From JALZUV01 sp963837025 (lineage in GTDB: Bacteria; Pseudomonadota; Alphaproteobacteria; Rickettsiales; JALZUV01): DNA of 64,000 bases. A program made the position numbers and the translations under genes. This document shows positions 24,954 through 33,063 of this stretch, in pieces. The DNA lies in the NCBI GenBank assembly GCA_963837025.1, contig CAWILT010000002.1, positions 124,001-188,000 of the forward strand, given 5' to 3'. The notes under the pieces are model-generated. The model was not told the origin of the DNA, did not search any database, and worked only from the letters and a program-made list of their open reading frames with translations. Numbering within the stretch: the stretch's first letter is position 1; every line of letters begins with the position of its first letter.

Positions 24954-25976
24954 ATGCAGGTTTACTACGATAAAGACACCAATTTAAGCGCAATTAAAGA
25001 TAAAAATATTGCAGTAGTAGGCTATGGAAGCCAAGGCCATGCACATGCGCTAAACCTTAAAGATAGCGGCTGTAAGCATGTTAAAATCGCATTGCGTGAG
25101 GGTTCAGATTCAGCCGTGAAAGCCAAAAATGCCGGTTTTGATGTTACCACCCCCGCGATGGCCGCTCAATGGGCAGATATTATTATGATTCTCACGCCAG
25201 ATGAAAATCAGGCTGAAGTGTTTAGTAAGGATATTGAACCGAACTTAAAAGAGGGTTCAACCCTCGCCTTTGCCCACGGCTTCAACATCCATTTTGGTTA
25301 TATCAAAGCACCGAAAAGCTCGGATGTGATTATGATTGCGCCTAAAGGCCCCGGCCACACCGTGCGCGGTGAATATGTAAAAGGTGGCGGCGTGCCCTGC
25401 CTTATTGCCATTGCGCAGGATTCCACCGGCAAAGCCAAAGAAACCGCATTGGCATGGGCAGCAGGCGTTGGTGGTGGCAAAGGCGGCATTATTGAAACCA
25501 CCTTTAAAGACGAATGCGAAACCGATTTATTTGGCGAACAAGCGGTGCTTTGCGGTGGCTTAACCCACCTGATTCAAGCGGGATTCGAAACACTTACAGA
25601 AGCGGGCTATCCGCCTGAGATGGCTTATTTTGAGTGCTTGCACGAAACGAAATTGATCGTTGATTTAATGTATGAAGGCGGCATGGCCAATATGCGCTAT
25701 TCCATCAGCAATACCGCCGAATATGGCGATTATGTAACCGGCCCACGCATTATAACCGCTGATACCAAAGCCGAAATGAAGCGCGTGCTAACCGAAATTC
25801 AATCGGGCAAATTTGCGGAGAATTTCATGAAAGATCGTGCCACCCAAGGCCCGCATGAGCTAGAGAAATTCCGCGAAAAACATGCCAAACACCCCATCGA
25901 AGCCGTAGGCGATAAACTCCGCAGCATGATGCCGTGGATTAGCAAAAATAAAATGGTCGATAAAGCCCAGAATTAA
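24954..25976 (+). CDS. ilvC: Ketol-acid reductoisomerase (NADP+), class I
   Basis: Second enzyme of branched-chain amino acid synthesis: alkyl migration and NADPH reduction of acetolactate to dihydroxy-isovalerate. The N-terminal Rossmann motif GYGSQGHAHALNLKDSG, the GPGHTVRGEY loop, the metal-binding segment TFKDECETDLFGEQAVLCGG (with the two conserved acidic residues) and the knotted C-terminal domain with EGGMANMRYSISNTAEYG are intact. Length 340 is class I. A GGAG site lies just upstream. It is close behind the antiporter gene and ends before a large hairpin. ilvB is 18 kb away and no ilvN is seen. Confidence 0.97.
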   Translation: MQVYYDKDTNLSAIKDKNIAVVGYGSQGHAHALNLKDSGCKHVKIALREGSDSAVKAKNAGFDVTTPAMAAQWADIIMILTPDENQAEVFSKDIEPNLKEGSTLAFAHGFNIHFGYIKAPKSSDVIMIAPKGPGHTVRGEYVKGGGVPCLIAIAQDSTGKAKETALAWAAGVGGGKGGIIETTFKDECETDLFGEQAVLCGGLTHLIQAGFETLTEAGYPPEMAYFECLHETKLIVDLMYEGGMANMRYSISNTAEYGDYVTGPRIITADTKAEMKRVLTEIQSGKFAENFMKDRATQGPHELEKFREKHAKHPIEAVGDKLRSMMPWISKNKMVDKAQN

Positions 25977-26000
25977 GCACTTACTTTGCGTTTAAAACGC

Positions 26001-26041
26001 AAACAGTCCCTTGGAACCGACTGGTTCTAAGGGACTGTTTT
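26001..26041. terminator. Large hairpin terminator downstream of ilvC
   Basis: Two complementary arms of 18 bases with one G-T pair (26001-26018 and 26023-26040) around a four-base loop GACT, starting AAACAGTCCC and ending GGGACTGTTT, followed by only one more T. A smaller palindrome, TTTGCGTTT/AAACGCAAA (25985-26003), overlaps its first bases by three, so the two hairpins compete. It lies between the convergent ilvC and the small membrane protein gene and can serve both. Confidence 0.8.
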
Positions 26042-26049
26042 ACGTGAGC

Positions 26050-26331
26050 TTATACTATCAGGAGATAGTATACTATGTATGCCCAATAAGCTGCAGAATA
26101 GGCTCCGCAGGACAACCGCATTAGTGGTTGTTCAAAGTCTTCGTCATCACCCTCCTCTTTACCTATAATGGCATAAAGAAGAACTAGTCCGCTCACTAGC
26201 GCAATAATGATCGACATGATGCCAGCCGTATCTTGCCATGCAAAGCAAGAAACTTTCGCCAACACCAATCCCATGCAAAATGCAGAGAACGTAACTAGGG
26301 TGATTACGATTTTTTTCGAATGATTTTCCAT
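26050..26331 (-). CDS. Small integral membrane protein, 93 aa
   Basis: A 93-residue protein with three hydrophobic helices (about residues 8-28, 36-56 and 76-92), a short acidic loop GKEEGDDEDFEQP between helices two and three, and no recognisable family. The start is the ATG at 26331; the ribosome site is weak (AAGG some way upstream). It converges on ilvC and ends close to the large hairpin. Overall shape is close to many short, lineage-specific inner-membrane proteins. Together with the 63-residue membrane protein at 26741-26932 it borders a 409-bp gene-free stretch. Function unknown. Confidence 0.6.
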   Translation of the reverse strand: MENHSKKIVITLVTFSAFCMGLVLAKVSCFAWQDTAGIMSIIIALVSGLVLLYAIIGKEEGDDEDFEQPLMRLSCGAYSAAYWAYIVYYLLIV

Positions 26332-26562
26332 TTTGAAATTTTAAAGGTTAACCTTTTCCACATCCTACAAACGCTTTGTTTACGTTTGATTATATTGTCT
26401 GATAATTCAGAATACACGCGGAGGTGAAGAAGGAACCTTGAGGTTATCACAGGTGTGGTGTGTGGTGTGTGGCAATTGCGTGAAGATTTTACGGCGTCCA
26501 CCGAATAATCATTCTGAATTTATTCAAGAATCTATGCTTCAGCAAATTTCACGCTAACGGCA

Positions 26563-26594
26563 GGATGGATCCTGAAACAAGTTCAAGATGACAG
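26563..26594. repeat. Short palindromic intergenic repeat
   Basis: The core ATCCTGAA-ACAAG-TTCAAGAT forms an 8-bp stem with one mismatch and is followed by GACAG. It matches the design of small hairpin repeats with a CCTGAA-acaag-TTCAGG core that I recall as dispersed intergenic elements in alphaproteobacterial genomes. Only one clear copy is in this window. Confidence 0.5.
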
Positions 26595-26608
26595 TCCCTT
26601 TTAGAGTT

Positions 26609-26660
26609 AAATGGCCATCCATGCCAAAAGCCTCGCCCATTACTACGGCTACTTTTGCTT
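26609..26660 (-). pseudogene. 52-bp fragment of an aminotransferase gene
   Basis: These 52 bases match positions 27171-27222 of the neighbouring aminotransferase gene at 48 of 52 positions, in the same orientation. Read on the minus strand both encode AKVAVVMGEAFGMDGH. All four differences fall in third codon positions and are silent (three Val codons and one Gly codon). Sequence identity stops abruptly on both sides. It is too short to be functional, so it is the remnant of a second copy, either from an old duplication or from recombination with a related gene. Confidence 0.8.
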
Positions 26661-26673
26661 AATTTAGCCTTAT

Positions 26674-26718
26674 AAAAAGAGAAAGCCCCCACACCACTCA
26701 AAGGGTATAAGGACTTTC
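26674..26718 (-). terminator. Intrinsic terminator of the 63-residue membrane protein gene
   Basis: On the minus strand, GAAAGTCC (26718-26711) pairs with GGGGCTTTC (26689-26681) with one G-T pair and a ~21-base loop, followed by TCTTTTTATA. It lies 23 bp after the stop codon of the gene ending at 26741. Confidence 0.65.
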
Positions 26719-26740
26719 AAAAACTGTTATGAGGCTGAGT

Positions 26741-26932
26741 CTAACGACGCATTCTCATTATTCCTCCTGTAAGGGCACAGATTGCACCAAAGGCACAAAG
26801 CCAGGTTGCCCAAGTAGCTTTATTCTCTAAAGCAACTCCAACTACGACTAGCGCGTTGATGAATGCCATGAGGAAGAATATGGTTGCACCTTTTTGTCTA
26901 GCGGTGATGGCTAGGTATTGGAACTTGTTCAT
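26741..26932 (-). CDS. Very small membrane protein, 63 aa
   Basis: A 63-residue protein starting MNKFQYLAITARQKGAT, with a basic amphipathic N-terminus, two transmembrane helices (about residues 17-35 and 40-57) and an arginine-rich end (GGIMRMRR). The ATG at 26932 is preferred over a TTG start at 26959. The protein is mildly like other two-helix small membrane proteins but I know no family. A well-placed terminator after the stop supports that this is a transcribed gene. It lies 159 bp downstream of the aminotransferase gene on the same strand. Function unknown. Confidence 0.55.
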   Translation of the reverse strand: MNKFQYLAITARQKGATIFFLMAFINALVVVGVALENKATWATWLCAFGAICALTGGIMRMRR

Positions 26933-27091
26933 AGTGTGAAATTTATTGTCGCAATGCAAAAAGCGGGGTTAGCGCTAAAATCGAGTGATGGTGAATCCAT
27001 CAAAAGTTGCTTGCAACAAGGTGAACATTGATATTAACCTATAAATATTTCAGTTTTATGACAGCTTGAAAATTTAATCAAAAACTGTGTT

Positions 27092-28279
27092 TTATAGCTT
27101 CGCCACGGCCTTTGCGATGCGCTCACAGGCGTTTTCGAGCACCTTATCGCTGGTGGCGTAGCTGATGCGGAAATGGCCATCCATGCCAAAAGCCTCACCC
27201 ATAACCACGGCCACTTTTGCTTCCTCAAGCAAATAATCGCTAAAGTCAGTAGCGGTTTTGAGTTTACCGCCTAGCAAGCTTTTACAGCTAGGGAACACAT
27301 AAAATGCACCATCGGGGGTAAGGCAATCAATGCCTTCAATTGCGTTGAGCTTGGCCACCACCAAATCGCGGCGGCGCGCAAAGGCGTTACGCCACTCGTT
27401 TAGAAAATCTTGCGTGCCGTTTAAAGCCTCCACCGCTGCCGCCTGACTAATAGAACAGGGGTTTGATGTGCTTTGCGATTGAATCTTGGTCATGGCTTTA
27501 ATCATCGCTGCGGGGCCTCCAGCATAACCAATACGCCAGCCTGTCATCGCATAGGCTTTTGATACGCCGTTCACAGTAAGAATACGATTTTTCAACTGCG
27601 GGGCGAGCTGCGCAAGTGTGTAGAATTTCGTTTCGCCATACACTAAATGCTCATAGATATCGTCAGACATTACCAATAAATGCGGGTGACGTTCAATCAC
27701 TTCGATTAAGGCTTCCAGCTCAGCTTTGGTATAAACCGCACCTGTTGGGTTTGAAGGACTATTTAAAATCAGCCATTTTGATTTTTTGGTAATTGCAGCT
27801 TCTAAGCTTTGAGCAGTGAGTTTAAATCCTTGTTCTGCAGGGCAATCAATGACCACGGGCAACCCTTCCGCAAAACGTGTCATATCAGGATATGAAACCC
27901 AGTAAGGTGAGGGAATGATGACTTCATCTCCCGGATTAATCGTAGCCAGTAACGCATTGAAAATAACTTGTTTTCCACCGCACCCTACCATGATTTCATC
28001 AGCGGAATAGTCAATCTGATTTTCGCGTTTAAATTTACCAATTATGGCATTGATGAGTGCTTTGGTTCCCCCTACTGGAGTGTAGCGCGTTTGCCCTTCA
28101 TCCATCGCTTTTTTGGCGGCATCGCGCACATGTAAGGGTGTGTCAAAATCGGGTTCGCCTGCACCTAAGCCGATGACATCAATGCCATCGGCTTTCATTT
28201 GCGCGGCTTTTGCCGTCACCGCCATGGTAGGCGAGGGTTTAACAGCATTCAAACGGTCAGCTAAAATTAAGGTAGACAT
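27092..28279 (-). CDS. Class I pyridoxal-phosphate aminotransferase (aspartate type, Ib/gamma)
   Basis: A 395-residue PLP aminotransferase that converts oxaloacetate or prephenate to aspartate or arogenate with glutamate as donor. Marks: the N-terminal segment VIGLGAGEPDFDTPLHV, ...TRYTPVGGTKALI, NSPSNPTGAVY with the substrate-binding Asn, SDDIYEHLVYG, and the PLP lysine in VNGVSKAYAMTGWRIGY, which also contains the phosphate-binding Arg. The C-terminal FRISYAT carries the second substrate Arg. This subgroup often acts on aspartate and prephenate; which substrate dominates cannot be read from the sequence. It lies 3 bp after the FKBP-like gene, probably in an operon with pgsA. A fragment of this gene is repeated at 26609-26660. 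Confidence 0.92.
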   Translation of the reverse strand: MSTLILADRLNAVKPSPTMAVTAKAAQMKADGIDVIGLGAGEPDFDTPLHVRDAAKKAMDEGQTRYTPVGGTKALINAIIGKFKRENQIDYSADEIMVGCGGKQVIFNALLATINPGDEVIIPSPYWVSYPDMTRFAEGLPVVIDCPAEQGFKLTAQSLEAAITKKSKWLILNSPSNPTGAVYTKAELEALIEVIERHPHLLVMSDDIYEHLVYGETKFYTLAQLAPQLKNRILTVNGVSKAYAMTGWRIGYAGGPAAMIKAMTKIQSQSTSNPCSISQAAAVEALNGTQDFLNEWRNAFARRRDLVVAKLNAIEGIDCLTPDGAFYVFPSCKSLLGGKLKTATDFSDYLLEEAKVAVVMGEAFGMDGHFRISYATSDKVLENACERIAKAVAKL

Positions 28280-28282
28280 GTT

Positions 28283-29371
28283 TTACTCTATTGTTGGGGA
28301 TAGGGTTGGAGGTGATAAATTTTCTGGCGTTGGCGTAACACCCATAGGCGCTTCTGGCAAGCGGTTGCTTTCTAATTTTTCAGGATAGGAAATATCAATA
28401 AGCACCATGTCCGTAGGCCATTTAAAATCAGCGGGAAAAGGCTTCATTTTATAGGTGCTTTGCAGTGGCTCTGCCGCCTTAAAGGGTTTAGCTAACGGCG
28501 CTAAATAATCGGGCACTAATGCCAAGGTGTAAAGACCGCCCGGCGCCATTTGCGTCACGCCGCGTTCCACCCCATAAGGCATATGGTTTTGGCCAATAAT
28601 GAAATAGGCAGGATCAGTATTTCGGTTATCAAACAATAGTTCGCCGGTGTTAGACCAGATGGCCATATTCAATGGGGCTATATCGCCGCATTGTAGGCCC
28701 AATCCACTGGAGCTGCGCGCTACAAAGCGCCTTATAGGCAGTTGCGCTTCCGGCAATTGAGGCGAGATGCTTACTAACTCAATCGTTATTTGCGTGTTTA
28801 AGAGCGCGACATCTTCAAGTTGATCTTGCGTTTTTTGTAAAGTAGGCGGCACGGTAAGCTGCCGCACTTCACCCACTTTCATACCCTCTATTCCGCGAGT
28901 AATGCCTAACGGTATGCGAGAGGAGCCAAGCTGTAACGACCGCGTTTTAGAGATTTTCTGGTTTTCACCATAGCCTTCAATCAATCGATAGGTAATGGTT
29001 TGCCCGCATATCGCACTATCACCCTTGCCTTCTTGCAGAGTGGTTTGCAACACTGCAGGGCGCTTATCGGGTATAAGATTTGAAAATCCGGGCATCTGCA
29101 TAGCCGTTTCAAGCTTGTCTATTGCGCTATTATCATGATTCGTTTCTACCAACGCCATTTGCTGATTAAGCGTGCTCAACAACCCTGCATCACCCCCTTT
29201 TTGTAAAAAGCTATAGAGGCCGTATAAAATAAAGGCTAAGGCGATAAAATTAAAGATTGCCGGCGTAAATTTTGATGATTTGCTGGGAGCGTCAGTTGGT
29301 GGCAAATAAATCTTTTTGGGGCGTTTGCCGCCTAGCCGTGCATCTTCATTTTGAGGATCATCATTAACCAT
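28283..29371 (-). CDS. Membrane-anchored protein with tandem FKBP-like domains
   Basis: A 362-residue protein. Residues ~1-35 are hydrophilic (cytosolic), ~36-60 a single transmembrane helix, and the rest is periplasmic. Two FKBP-like repeats follow: one around residues 115-220, with TYRLIEGYGENQKI and LGITRGIEGMKVGEVRQLTVPP; the second around 235-340, with GDIAPLNMAIWSNTGELLFDN and YGVERGVTQMAPGGLYTLALVP. Both keep the 'G..GM..G..R.L.vP' edge of the prolyl isomerase fold, but active-site aromatics are poorly kept, so chaperone rather than isomerase function is possible. The C-terminus is Pro-rich. It lies between pgsA (2 bp) and the aminotransferase (3 bp) in one operon. Confidence 0.75.
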   Translation of the reverse strand: MVNDDPQNEDARLGGKRPKKIYLPPTDAPSKSSKFTPAIFNFIALAFILYGLYSFLQKGGDAGLLSTLNQQMALVETNHDNSAIDKLETAMQMPGFSNLIPDKRPAVLQTTLQEGKGDSAICGQTITYRLIEGYGENQKISKTRSLQLGSSRIPLGITRGIEGMKVGEVRQLTVPPTLQKTQDQLEDVALLNTQITIELVSISPQLPEAQLPIRRFVARSSSGLGLQCGDIAPLNMAIWSNTGELLFDNRNTDPAYFIIGQNHMPYGVERGVTQMAPGGLYTLALVPDYLAPLAKPFKAAEPLQSTYKMKPFPADFKWPTDMVLIDISYPEKLESNRLPEAPMGVTPTPENLSPPTLSPTIE

Positions 29372-29373
29372 CG

Positions 29374-29928
29374 CTAAAACTGCCTTATGCCATATTTAAG
29401 ATAATTATAGCCTGTATATACCGTAAGCCCTGCTGCAATCCAAAGCAAAGCTAATCCTCCATATTCGCCACCTAGCCAAACAGGCGTAACGGGACCGAGC
29501 AGTAAAAAGAATAGCGCACCCATTTGGACGGCCGTTTTCCATTTTGCTAAACGCGTGACCGGTACAATAATTTTCAACTCTGCCAAAAACTCGCGCAATC
29601 CGGATACGAGAATTTCGCGGCATAAAATACCGATGGCGGGCAGAATATGCCATCCTTCGATCACGCGTGCATCCACTAATAAAATCAGAATGGCGGCAAC
29701 CAGCAATTTATCGGCTATCGGATCTAAGAAGCGCCCTAGGCTTGATTGCACTTGCCATTTACGCGCGAGATACCCATCAAAGAAATCGGATATACTGGCA
29801 ATAATAAATAGAAATGCTGCGAGCCAATTACCCACACCATCGGGTACATAAAAAACCGCCAGCATCAAAGGAATAAATAAGATGCGTATGGCGGTAATGT
29901 AATTGGGAATATTTTGTTTGGTAAACAT
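29374..29928 (-). CDS. pgsA: CDP-diacylglycerol-glycerol-3-phosphate 3-phosphatidyltransferase
   Basis: Makes phosphatidylglycerol phosphate, the precursor of phosphatidylglycerol and cardiolipin, in the inner membrane. The CDP-alcohol phosphotransferase signature is complete: SDFFDGYLARKWQ then GRFLDPIADK (the D-x2-DG-x2-AR-x8-G-x3-D-x3-D pattern). The start is set at MFTKQNIPNYITAIR (29928), which is where family similarity starts; the frame extends further up without similarity. Four or five membrane helices are seen. Length 184 residues is normal. It heads a three-gene minus-strand operon with the FKBP-like protein and the aminotransferase, divergent from the DUF3576 lipoprotein. Confidence 0.94.
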   Translation of the reverse strand: MFTKQNIPNYITAIRILFIPLMLAVFYVPDGVGNWLAAFLFIIASISDFFDGYLARKWQVQSSLGRFLDPIADKLLVAAILILLVDARVIEGWHILPAIGILCREILVSGLREFLAELKIIVPVTRLAKWKTAVQMGALFFLLLGPVTPVWLGGEYGGLALLWIAAGLTVYTGYNYLKYGIRQF

Positions 29929-29989
29929 AGCTTTGCTTATCTTAAATGATAGCGGTTGATATGCCAATCATATCTGCTAAATAAGTGCT

Positions 29990-30505
29990 ATGAAAAAAAT
30001 ACTCTTAATTAGCTTGGTTCTATTGTCACTCACCGCTTGTGATATCTTAAAAAATGGCGTGCAAGATACCCCGCTAACCGGCGAAGATGAACGCGAAGCA
30101 AGACGCGGCAAATTAACCGGTGAAGATGGCTTTAATTTACTAGGTGGCGGCGATAATAGTGAAGATGGCGCACGTCTTGGCGTTAATAGCTATCTATGGC
30201 GCGCTACATTAGATACCCTTTCATTCATGCCATTTGCAGCAGCCGACCCTTTTGGCGGCACCGTGTTGACCGATTGGTATGAAGATCCTGCAGTGGCAGG
30301 CGAGCGTTTTAAAATTAATGCGTTGATCATGGACAGCACACTGCGCACCGACGCGATTAAGCTTACCTTATTTAAACAAGCTTATGATGTTAATGGCGGC
30401 TGGCGTGATATTAAAGTGAACCCAGAAGTAGCACGTAAGCTTGAAAATACGATTCTTACCCGCGCACGTGAATTACGGGTGAATCGCCTTCAGACTAAAT
30501 CCTAA
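29990..30505 (+). CDS. DUF3576-family lipoprotein
   Basis: A 171-residue predicted lipoprotein with lipobox LTAC (lipidation Cys17). The C-terminal half contains YLWRATLDTLSFMPFAAADPFGGTVLTDWY and PEVARKLENTILTRARELR, the landmarks of the alphaproteobacterial DUF3576 family. The family is not characterised; it is regularly found directly upstream of leuS, as here (18 bp). The N-terminal part has a repeat-like LTGEDE/LTGEDG pair. Location outer or inner membrane; function unknown. Confidence 0.85.
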   Translation: MKKILLISLVLLSLTACDILKNGVQDTPLTGEDEREARRGKLTGEDGFNLLGGGDNSEDGARLGVNSYLWRATLDTLSFMPFAAADPFGGTVLTDWYEDPAVAGERFKINALIMDSTLRTDAIKLTLFKQAYDVNGGWRDIKVNPEVARKLENTILTRARELRVNRLQTKS

Positions 30506-30523
30506 TTCAAGGACTACCTTTTT

Positions 30524-33043
30524 ATGACTGAAACTCCTGAGCGTTATCCTTTCCGCGCGGCCGAACAAAAATGGCAAAAAAGATGGGCTAATAAAGCATG
30601 TTTTAAGGCAGATGAAGCCAGCACAAAACCAAAATATTATGTGTTAGAGATGTTCCCCTATCCTTCTGGTAACATACATATGGGGCATGTGCGCAATTAT
30701 ACTTTAGGCGATGTAGTCGCACGTTCACGCAAAGCACAAGGCTATAATGTATTGCACCCGATTGGTTGGGATGCATTTGGTTTGCCGGCCGAAAATGCTG
30801 CAATCGAACGCAATATACATCCTGCTGATTGGACTAAACAAAATATTGCTTCCATGCGCGAACAGCTCAAAACGATAGGTTTTTCTTATGATTGGAGCCG
30901 TGAGTTAGCAACCTGCGATCCTGATTATTATAAGCATGAACAAAAGTTTTTTCTCGATTTTGTTAAGCATGGTTTGGCGTATCGCAAAGAATCTTATGTA
31001 AACTGGGATCCGGTTGATAATACGGTTTTAGCCAATGAACAGGTAGTGGATGGGAAGGGCTGGCGGTCGGGCGCGTTGGTTGAACGCCGCAAATTAAACC
31101 AATGGTTTTTGAAAACGACCGAATTTTCGGATGATTTACTCGAATCGTTAGATGAACTACCCCAATGGCCCGATCGTGTGAAATTAATGCAGGAAAAATG
31201 GATCGGAAAATCCACAGGCGCAAGCATTCATTTTAATGTAAATGATGGTCAAACATTAGAAGTATATACCACCCGTCCTGATACACTTTATGGAATGAGT
31301 TTTGCCGCAATCGCGCCAGCACATCCGATTGCTTTAAAATTAGCTAAATCAGATGCTTCAATGGCTAAGTTCATTGAAGACTGTAACCGAATTGGAACTT
31401 CAGAAGAAGCTATTGAAAAAGCCGAGAAACTAGGTTTTGATACGGGATTAAAAGTGAAAAATCCGTTTACAGGAAAAGAGCATCCACTCTATATCGCAAA
31501 CTTCGTTTTAATGGATTATGGCACGGGCGCCATTTTCGCCTGCCCCGCCCACGACCAGCGTGATTTTGAGTTTGCCCAAAAATACCATCTGCCCATCCTA
31601 TGCGTCATTGAAAATGAAAATGCTGCAACGTTAGAAAAAGCCTATATTGGCGATGGTGTACTGATCAATTCAGACTTTTTAAATGGATTACCAAGCGATG
31701 AGGCAAAAGAAAAAGCCGTTCAGAAACTTGAATCACTTAAAGTGGGTACGCGCCAAACCAATTATCGTTTGCGCGATTGGGGCATTTCACGTCAACGCTA
31801 CTGGGGCTGCCCTATCCCGATGATTCATTGCGCTGAATGTGGTATTGTGCCCGTGCCGCTTGATCAATTACCCGTAGAATTGCCAAAGGATGTTACGTTT
31901 GACCAACCCGGCAACCCGCTTGACCACCACCCCAGCTGGAAACATGTTGATTGCCCTGAATGTGGCGCAAAGGCGCAACGCGAAACCGATACCTTTGATA
32001 CGTTTTTTGAATCTAGCTGGTATTTCGCCCAATTTACTGCAACCAACCAAACCGAGCAATTTACTGCTAAACAAGCTGATCATTGGCTGGCAGTTGACCA
32101 ATATATCGGTGGTATTGAACATGCTGTATTACATCTACTCTATGCGCGATTTTTTACTAAAGCACTGCGCAAATGTGGCTATCTTAACGTCTCAGAGCCA
32201 TTTAAAGGCCTCATGACCCAAGGCATGATTTGCCACGAAACCTATAAAGATGGCCATGGCGATTGGCTCTACCCTGATCAAATTGAAAAGGATGATCAAG
32301 GCGTATGGGTGCATGGTGACAGCAAAAAACCGATTTTGGTTGGCCGTAGTGAAAAGATGAGCAAATCAAAGCGCAACACGGTTGACCCCCGCAATATTAT
32401 TGAAAGTTACGGCGCCGATACGGCACGCCTGTTCATGCTTTCCGACTCACCACCCGAGCGTGATTTGGAATGGACCGAGAGCGGTGTTGAAGGAGCCTGG
32501 CGCTATTTAAATAAGCTTTGGCGCCTTGTTACCATTCCTGCAGAAGGAGATGAATTTGCTGAAGATGCACTTGCGCTGACGCGCCTCACTCACAAAACCA
32601 TTTCAGGCGTAACGGACGATATTGAACAATTTCACTTCAACAAAGCCGTTGCTCGTTTGCGCGAATTGACCAATGCCATAACGGCACATCAAGGGGGCGG
32701 AAAGGCTTTGTCAGACGCTATCTCAACCTTATTGCAGTTATTAAACCCGTTTCTACCGCATTTTACAGAAGAAGCATGGGAGCATTTGGGAAATACACAA
32801 TGGTTGATAGATACCCCGTGGCCAAAGGCCGATTCTAGCTTGTTAATTGAAGATTCGGTAACGCTTGGCATTCAAGTGAATGGCAAATTGCGTGGTACCA
32901 TCGATTTACCTCTAAATCATCCCAAAGATGCGGTGGAAAAGGCGGCACTAGCAGTGGATAACGTCGCCAAGTTTCTAGATGGGTTAACGGTTCGCAAAGT
33001 GATTGTAGTTCCTAATAAAATTGTAAATGTAGTCGCCGCCTGA
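30524..33043 (+). CDS. leuS: Leucyl-tRNA synthetase
   Basis: Class I synthetase charging tRNA-Leu. The length of 839 residues is normal. The HIGH motif appears as PYPSGNIHMGHVRNY near residue 43. The CP1 editing domain (roughly 220-415) has TTRPDTLYG and the ACPAHDQRDFEFA block with the conserved editing aspartate. The leucine-specific zinc-like domain contains WGCPIPMIHCAECG. The KMSKS loop is EKMSKSKRNTVDP near residue 612. The anticodon-binding domain ends the protein. The gene follows the DUF3576 lipoprotein by 18 bp and precedes miaA by 20 bp on the same strand. Confidence 0.97.
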   Translation: MTETPERYPFRAAEQKWQKRWANKACFKADEASTKPKYYVLEMFPYPSGNIHMGHVRNYTLGDVVARSRKAQGYNVLHPIGWDAFGLPAENAAIERNIHPADWTKQNIASMREQLKTIGFSYDWSRELATCDPDYYKHEQKFFLDFVKHGLAYRKESYVNWDPVDNTVLANEQVVDGKGWRSGALVERRKLNQWFLKTTEFSDDLLESLDELPQWPDRVKLMQEKWIGKSTGASIHFNVNDGQTLEVYTTRPDTLYGMSFAAIAPAHPIALKLAKSDASMAKFIEDCNRIGTSEEAIEKAEKLGFDTGLKVKNPFTGKEHPLYIANFVLMDYGTGAIFACPAHDQRDFEFAQKYHLPILCVIENENAATLEKAYIGDGVLINSDFLNGLPSDEAKEKAVQKLESLKVGTRQTNYRLRDWGISRQRYWGCPIPMIHCAECGIVPVPLDQLPVELPKDVTFDQPGNPLDHHPSWKHVDCPECGAKAQRETDTFDTFFESSWYFAQFTATNQTEQFTAKQADHWLAVDQYIGGIEHAVLHLLYARFFTKALRKCGYLNVSEPFKGLMTQGMICHETYKDGHGDWLYPDQIEKDDQGVWVHGDSKKPILVGRSEKMSKSKRNTVDPRNIIESYGADTARLFMLSDSPPERDLEWTESGVEGAWRYLNKLWRLVTIPAEGDEFAEDALALTRLTHKTISGVTDDIEQFHFNKAVARLRELTNAITAHQGGGKALSDAISTLLQLLNPFLPHFTEEAWEHLGNTQWLIDTPWPKADSSLLIEDSVTLGIQVNGKLRGTIDLPLNHPKDAVEKAALAVDNVAKFLDGLTVRKVIVVPNKIVNVVAA

Positions 33044-33063
33044 TTTTACTGCTATTTTAAACT

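Larger units (their letters stand above)
26332..26740. other. 409-bp gene-poor interval with repeat, gene fossil and terminator
   Basis: No credible coding sequence. A 65-codon open frame on the minus strand (26304-26501) overlaps the upstream region of the 93-residue gene and has no protein-like character. The interval contains a palindromic repeat, a 52-bp copy of part of the aminotransferase gene and the terminator of the 63-residue gene, each listed separately. A second, weaker hairpin of similar design, ATTCTGAA/TTCAAGAAT, lies at 26511-26531. Confidence 0.6.

Noticed and set aside
26304..26501. 65-codon minus-strand open frame
   Set aside because: Overlaps the upstream region of the 93-residue gene, has no ribosome site and an unlikely composition.
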